Shown: in pieces, positions 30,544 to 33,902 of the stretch
Numbering within the stretch: the stretch's first letter is position 1
Layout: every line of letters starts with the position of its first letter
Source of the DNA: Bradyrhizobium sp.
GTDB taxonomy: Bacteria; Pseudomonadota; Alphaproteobacteria; Rhizobiales; Xanthobacteraceae
Length of the DNA: 33,902 bases
Assembly: GCA_030681365.1 (NCBI GenBank)
Contig: JAUXWH010000004.1
Coordinates: 1-33,902 of the forward strand
Direction of reading: 5' to 3'
Notes under the pieces: generated by a model
Told to the model about the DNA's origin: nothing
What the model saw: only the letters and a program-made list of their open reading frames with translations
Databases searched by the model: none
Translations under genes and position numbers: made by a program

Positions 30544-31680
30544 CTACGGCGGCGGCGGAACTCCAAACTTGCCCGCCCACTCCGCCTGCGCCTTGCGCCA
30601 CACGTACTCCATCAACGGGGATTCCACGTTTTTTGGCACGGAGCTCGTGGAGTAGAAGGGTCCGCTACTAAGCGACTTTTGGTCGGCGTGGTATGGATTG
30701 AATTCGGTGGTGGGGTTGGCGTCGATCCCACCGGCGATGAACTTCCGGCCCGTAAGCGTCTGTCCCTTGGTGCAGCGCCCGACGAAATAATCACCCAAGG
30801 CCACGCCCAACATGCGCCCTGCCATGCTGTCGATCGGGAAATGGACACCGGCAACGACACGGTTGGTTGCGATACGCGCCGCCTGGCGGTCGAGCTGTTC
30901 GCTTATCATCTCGTGTCCGAGGTTCGTCGAACTGAGCATCAACAGCCTTTTCAGCACGTGAGCTACCGCATGGACCTGAGTCGCATGTCCGCTCGGGAAG
31001 CTGCCGTGGCCCGGCGTCGTGATCATCGGCTGTACCTGCGCGTTATATTCAACCGGGCGCCAGCATGCGAGGGCATGCTTGAAGCGCATCTCGACATACA
31101 CGCAGAACTGCAACACGATATTGACGAGTTCGAATGTCCGTTGGGTCCGGTCGGGGTGCATGTAGATGATTGACGACCAGAATGCGTACGGGGAATCAAT
31201 CTGCGCCATGATTTCGGTGGCACGTTCGTTACGCAGTTCAGCCCAGCTGAGCACGAGCGGCATCTGTGCCTGGAATGTCGCTTCTTGCGGACGCCCGATT
31301 TCCGCAAGCAACGATCCGGACGACAGGACCTGAAATGCGTTACCGGACGTCTCAAAGCTGATCCCCTGCAACATCTCGCCGAGCGCCGTGTAGGCCCGGA
31401 CCCATGGCTCCCACCGATCCATTTCGTCTGGGGCATCGATCCCCGGCAATTCCGGCGCATAATAATTGGTGTCGGGGACAACCATGGTTCCTTCGCGCCC
31501 GAGGATGAGCGCGTCCACCATGATCGGATTGGCGAAGGCATCGGCCAAGGTACCGAGCATTGCTCCGCCGGCCCCGCCCGCCCCTCCGGCCCCGCCAGCT
31601 CCACCCGCCCCTCCGGCTCCGCCAGCTCCACCCGCTCCGCCAGCTCCACCAGCCCCACCCGCACCGCCTAGTTGGCTCAT
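30544..31680 (-). CDS. Vanadium-dependent haloperoxidase/PAP2 superfamily protein with (GGA)12 N-terminus
   Basis: 378 residues; ATG 31680 has a strong GGAGGGAGG site. After MSQL come twelve Gly-Gly-Ala units (residues 5-40). The catalytic part has all three PAP2 motifs: Lys201-x6-Arg208-Pro (KHALACWRP), PSGH at 229-232 (SFPSGHATQ, His232), and Arg274-x5-His280-x3-Asp284 (NRVVAGVHFPID). These are the vanadate/phosphate-binding residues shared by vanadium haloperoxidases and PAP2 phosphatases. No membrane helices are visible, which favours the soluble haloperoxidase-like group over lipid phosphatases. The reaction (halide oxidation or phosphate ester hydrolysis) is open. It is transcribed with the S8 protease and is downstream of a likely CRP site. 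Confidence 0.9.
   Translation of the reverse strand: MSQLGGAGGAGGAGGAGGAGGAGGAGGAGGAGGAGGAGGAMLGTLADAFANPIMVDALILGREGTMVVPDTNYYAPELPGIDAPDEMDRWEPWVRAYTALGEMLQGISFETSGNAFQVLSSGSLLAEIGRPQEATFQAQMPLVLSWAELRNERATEIMAQIDSPYAFWSSIIYMHPDRTQRTFELVNIVLQFCVYVEMRFKHALACWRPVEYNAQVQPMITTPGHGSFPSGHATQVHAVAHVLKRLLMLSSTNLGHEMISEQLDRQAARIATNRVVAGVHFPIDSMAGRMLGVALGDYFVGRCTKGQTLTGRKFIAGGIDANPTTEFNPYHADQKSLSSGPFYSTSSVPKNVESPLMEYVWRKAQAEWAGKFGVPPPP
31561..31668. repeat. Twelve-unit 9-bp tandem repeat coding Gly-Gly-Ala
   Basis: On the minus strand this 108-bp tract reads twelve GGN-GGN-GCN units in a row, inside the haloperoxidase gene. Third-codon positions vary among the units, so the array is not a very recent expansion, yet a period of 9 bp is kept without interruption. 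The resulting Gly/Ala tract should be flexible or fibre-like. Copy number may vary among strains. Confidence 0.95.
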
Positions 31681-31760
31681 ATTCGCCTCCCTCCGAGTAA
31701 GTCAGCTTCCCGATGGCAGTCCTGTCATGACGGCTCAATTTGCCCGGCTGCACTCATTTC

Positions 31761-31782
31761 AAATGTGCGATTTTTCACATGA
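31761..31782. promoter_or_regulatory. Near-consensus CRP (cAMP receptor protein) site
   Basis: The half-sites AAATGTGC (31761-31768) and TCACATGA (31775-31782) are separated by 6 nt (GATTTT). Against the CRP consensus half-sites AAATGTGA and TCACATTT, 13 of 16 positions match, and the TGTGN...TCACA core differs at one base only. It lies in the 121-bp gap between the adenylate cyclase stop (31802) and the haloperoxidase start (31680), centred about 91 bp upstream of that start. A role in cAMP-dependent control of the haloperoxidase-protease pair is inferred. Confidence 0.6.
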
Positions 31783-31801
31783 GCGAGATATTTTCCCGTG
31801 A

Positions 31802-33724
31802 TCAGTGGCGGTTCGAGCTGCCGTTTTCCGCAGGCAGCCCAGCCATTGCCAGGCAGCGCGCCCAGTGCTGGCCTGTTTCAATCTGCGCATTAGGCATGCG
31901 GGCGAGATATTTCTCTACTGTCAATTCCGGCTCGAGCTCCCGCACCTTGCCCAGAGCCTGGCGCGCCTCATCCATTCGCCCCTGAGAGACGAGCGAGATC
32001 GTGAGAGCCCGCCACGTGGAAAGATGCATGCGGTTGAGCACCAGCGACGAGCGCGCAAGCCGTTCGGCATTCTCATAGTGACGCGCGGAAAGCTCTGCGG
32101 TGGCGGCGAGGGACTCGTAGTAGTAGCGCAGCGGATCGAGCGGAGAGAGTTCCATCGCGCGCCGCGTCGCCTCGACAGCCGCGCCCCCGTCGCCCTTGAA
32201 GGCATTGACCGTGCCTCGATAAAGCCAACCCAGGGCGTGGCTGGGGTTGGCGTTCACCGCCTGGTCGCAACGCTTGCGCGCGGTGTCCAGGTCATTCAAC
32301 AAGTGACAATAGACGAACCCTTCGGTCGCCAGCGCAAGCGCGTCCGACGGATCCCGGTCGAGCGCGGAGCGGGTGGCGCTCAGCGCCTCGGCGGCCTCGC
32401 GTTTGCGATCCTCGGACCAGCCGCGGGTTACGCGCAGGATGTACCAGTTCGCGAGCCAGGCGCGTGGCGTTGCAATTCGGCTATGTCGGCTGATCAGCTC
32501 GTCGAGGATCTTGCGCGTCTGGAGAAATTCCTCCTTGCTGGAGCGGTGCATCAGTTTGATGCTGCCGAGCAGCAGCGAGTAGCTCTCGAGTGTCGGCAAT
32601 GGCTGAGTCATGACATGTTCGACCTCGGCATCGAACACGGAGAAATGCACCGCGGCGGCGATGCGATGCGCCAGTTCGCTTTCCGGCTGCAGCAGGTCGC
32701 CGATCTCCCCACTCAGGCGGTCGGTCCAGACTACCTGATTGGTCCGCGCGGCCGAGAGTTCCGCGGTCACCAGAAGCTTGCCCGCATCGACGACATATCC
32801 GCCGCTGAGGACATAGGTGGCGCCGAGATGGGCCGACACTTCCGCTACATCGTTCGGACGGCCCCGGAACACAGTGGTCGACAGGCGTGAAATCACCTTC
32901 AGGTTAGCCGCCTTCGACAGCCGCCAGATCACGCTGTCCGCAATCAGGTTGCCGACGTCGAAATGTTCGGGCGCGTTGTTTCTGGCACCGAAGGGAATCA
33001 CGGCGATCGTAGGTTCCATGGCTACCCCATAGTCGCGTCGCCCGGTCAGGCTTGGGTGCGGACTTGGCGGACCAATCCGATAGGCCCGAACCGGTTTGTC
33101 AAAGTGCTTGAGAATGACGTTGCCGAGGTCTTCGTACGAAGCATCCACCCCCTGCGTAAGCTCGTCGTGTACCGTGGCGCTGCCGATTGTCTCACCGGGC
33201 CTTGCCAGGCTGGCGAGAGCCGCTACCAGCTGCTCATGCGCTGACGCGCTGGCGATCGTCTCGCCCGGGCCGGCCAGCGTAGCCAGCCGTGCCGCCAGAT
33301 TTACCCCGGTCCCATAGATGTCGATGCCGTCGCTCCACGTCATCGCGGCGTTGACTCCGGCGCGAAGGTGAAAATGCTGATCTTCCGGGAAGCCAGCGTT
33401 CTGCGCGAAAAGTGTCCTGTGCATATCGCCGGCAGCATCGACGGCGTCGGGGACCGTCTCAAAACGCGCCATTAGGCCATCGCCCAGGCTCTTCACCATG
33501 ACGCCGCGATGGCGCGGCAGGATCTCTTCGGTGACGATGCGGACGAAATCTGCCCACCGGCGAACGGTGGCGGCCTCGTGCTCCCGCATGAGCCGCACCG
33601 ACTCTACCAGATCGACCAACAGCACGACGGTTGCCTGCCGCACGAGTGCGGCGCCCGCGTCACGCACGCCCGATCTCTCGGTGGCGGGTTGTTTCTCGTC
33701 CTTATGCGCCGCATCATCGTTCAT
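31802..33724 (-). CDS. Class III adenylate cyclase with TolB-like and TPR regions
   Basis: 640 residues from the ATG at 33724; the frame is open to 33844 with another ATG at 33757, and no start has a good ribosome-binding site. The N-terminal cyclase domain has the two metal Asp residues, Asp38 in VVLLVDLVESVRLM and Asp82 in VMVKSLGDGLMARF, and the VNLAARL motif with the catalytic Asn and Arg. So it looks active. Next is a TolB-like region (TIAVIPFGARNN..FDVGNLIADSVIWRLSK..LKVISRLST) common in rhizobial cyclases, then several TPR-like repeats. There are no membrane helices, so it is cytosolic. A 23-residue segment at the end of the cyclase domain is tandemly duplicated. It heads the minus-strand module with the haloperoxidase and protease. 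Confidence 0.92.
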   Translation of the reverse strand: MNDDAAHKDEKQPATERSGVRDAGAALVRQATVVLLVDLVESVRLMREHEAATVRRWADFVRIVTEEILPRHRGVMVKSLGDGLMARFETVPDAVDAAGDMHRTLFAQNAGFPEDQHFHLRAGVNAAMTWSDGIDIYGTGVNLAARLATLAGPGETIASASAHEQLVAALASLARPGETIGSATVHDELTQGVDASYEDLGNVILKHFDKPVRAYRIGPPSPHPSLTGRRDYGVAMEPTIAVIPFGARNNAPEHFDVGNLIADSVIWRLSKAANLKVISRLSTTVFRGRPNDVAEVSAHLGATYVLSGGYVVDAGKLLVTAELSAARTNQVVWTDRLSGEIGDLLQPESELAHRIAAAVHFSVFDAEVEHVMTQPLPTLESYSLLLGSIKLMHRSSKEEFLQTRKILDELISRHSRIATPRAWLANWYILRVTRGWSEDRKREAAEALSATRSALDRDPSDALALATEGFVYCHLLNDLDTARKRCDQAVNANPSHALGWLYRGTVNAFKGDGGAAVEATRRAMELSPLDPLRYYYESLAATAELSARHYENAERLARSSLVLNRMHLSTWRALTISLVSQGRMDEARQALGKVRELEPELTVEKYLARMPNAQIETGQHWARCLAMAGLPAENGSSNRH

Positions 33725-33902
33725 GCTGATCCGACTTGGCGATGCCGACCCTGCCATCCTAGATGGTGTGGAACCGCATGCAAGTGGACGGCGAGAGGGA
33801 TTGCGGCGGCATCGGGGCGGTCGCGGCCGGCGCCAGTATTGCACGGGTTGCGCGCCGGATCGAAGTATCGCAAGGATTGCGCTGGTGGCGGATGTCGCAG
33901 AC

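Noticed and set aside
30534..30566. Longer protease start at TTG 30566
   Set aside because: It would overlap the haloperoxidase gene and encode an Arg-run; the GTG at 30533 has a well-spaced AGGAG site.
31561..31668. CRISPR or minisatellite interpretation of the 9-bp array
   Set aside because: The units are contiguous, in frame and coding Gly-Gly-Ala, with no spacers; it is a coding tandem repeat.

Overview
The window is GC-rich and densely coded. Its genes look like those of an alphaproteobacterium of the Bradyrhizobium/Rhodopseudomonas group (Nitrobacteraceae). The reasons are base composition, a Bug/TctC-type binding protein beside an IclR regulator, NitT/TauT-type ABC genes, a gentisate catabolic cluster, and several copies of intergenic palindromic elements with GTCATGCCCGG / GTCATTGCGAG ends of the kind common in those genomes. 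This assignment is an inference; no marker gene for taxonomy is present.

Left part (1-6450): the 3' end of a CAP-domain gene, a palindromic repeat and a tRNA-Arg(CCT). Then comes an IclR regulator divergent from a six-gene plus-strand catabolic operon: tripartite-tricarboxylate binding protein, flavin-reductase-like protein, FAH-family hydrolase, HpaH hydratase, RidA and an amidohydrolase. The set handles open-chain products of aromatic meta-cleavage, but no ring-cleavage dioxygenase is present.

Middle part (6450-18100): mostly single genes. They are a His/Tyr-rich secreted protein with a clear terminator, a KANL3/Tex30-type hydrolase, a rhodanese, a crotonase, a small secreted Cys protein, an Asp/Glu racemase, an isolated contractile-tail sheath protein, an SDR, a ketopantoate-reductase-like enzyme and an FAD oxidoreductase. 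A three-gene ABC importer follows, whose binding-protein and ATPase genes are separated by a palindromic repeat.

Gentisate region (18114-23176): gentisate 1,2-dioxygenase is divergent from a maleylpyruvate isomerase-MarR pair. It is followed by a convergent operon of an FAD hydroxylase and a benzoate-CoA-ligase-family enzyme. The two promoter regions share a 17-bp motif (15/17 identical) that overlaps possible -10 elements, so both arms are probably one regulon under the MarR protein. The combination suggests a CoA-thioester route from salicylate or 4-hydroxybenzoate to gentisate.

Right part (23297-33902): a 160-bp element with perfect 23-bp terminal inverted repeats, a GLG1-type Cys-rich secreted protein and an AcrAB-like RND pump. 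Next is an unusual minus-strand module: a soluble class III adenylate cyclase with TolB-like and TPR regions, a vanadium-haloperoxidase/PAP2 enzyme with an N-terminal (Gly-Gly-Ala)12 tract, and a leaderless subtilisin-family protease. A near-consensus CRP site lies between the cyclase and the other two genes, suggesting a local cAMP-controlled module. That module and the orphan sheath gene are the best candidates for something undescribed.
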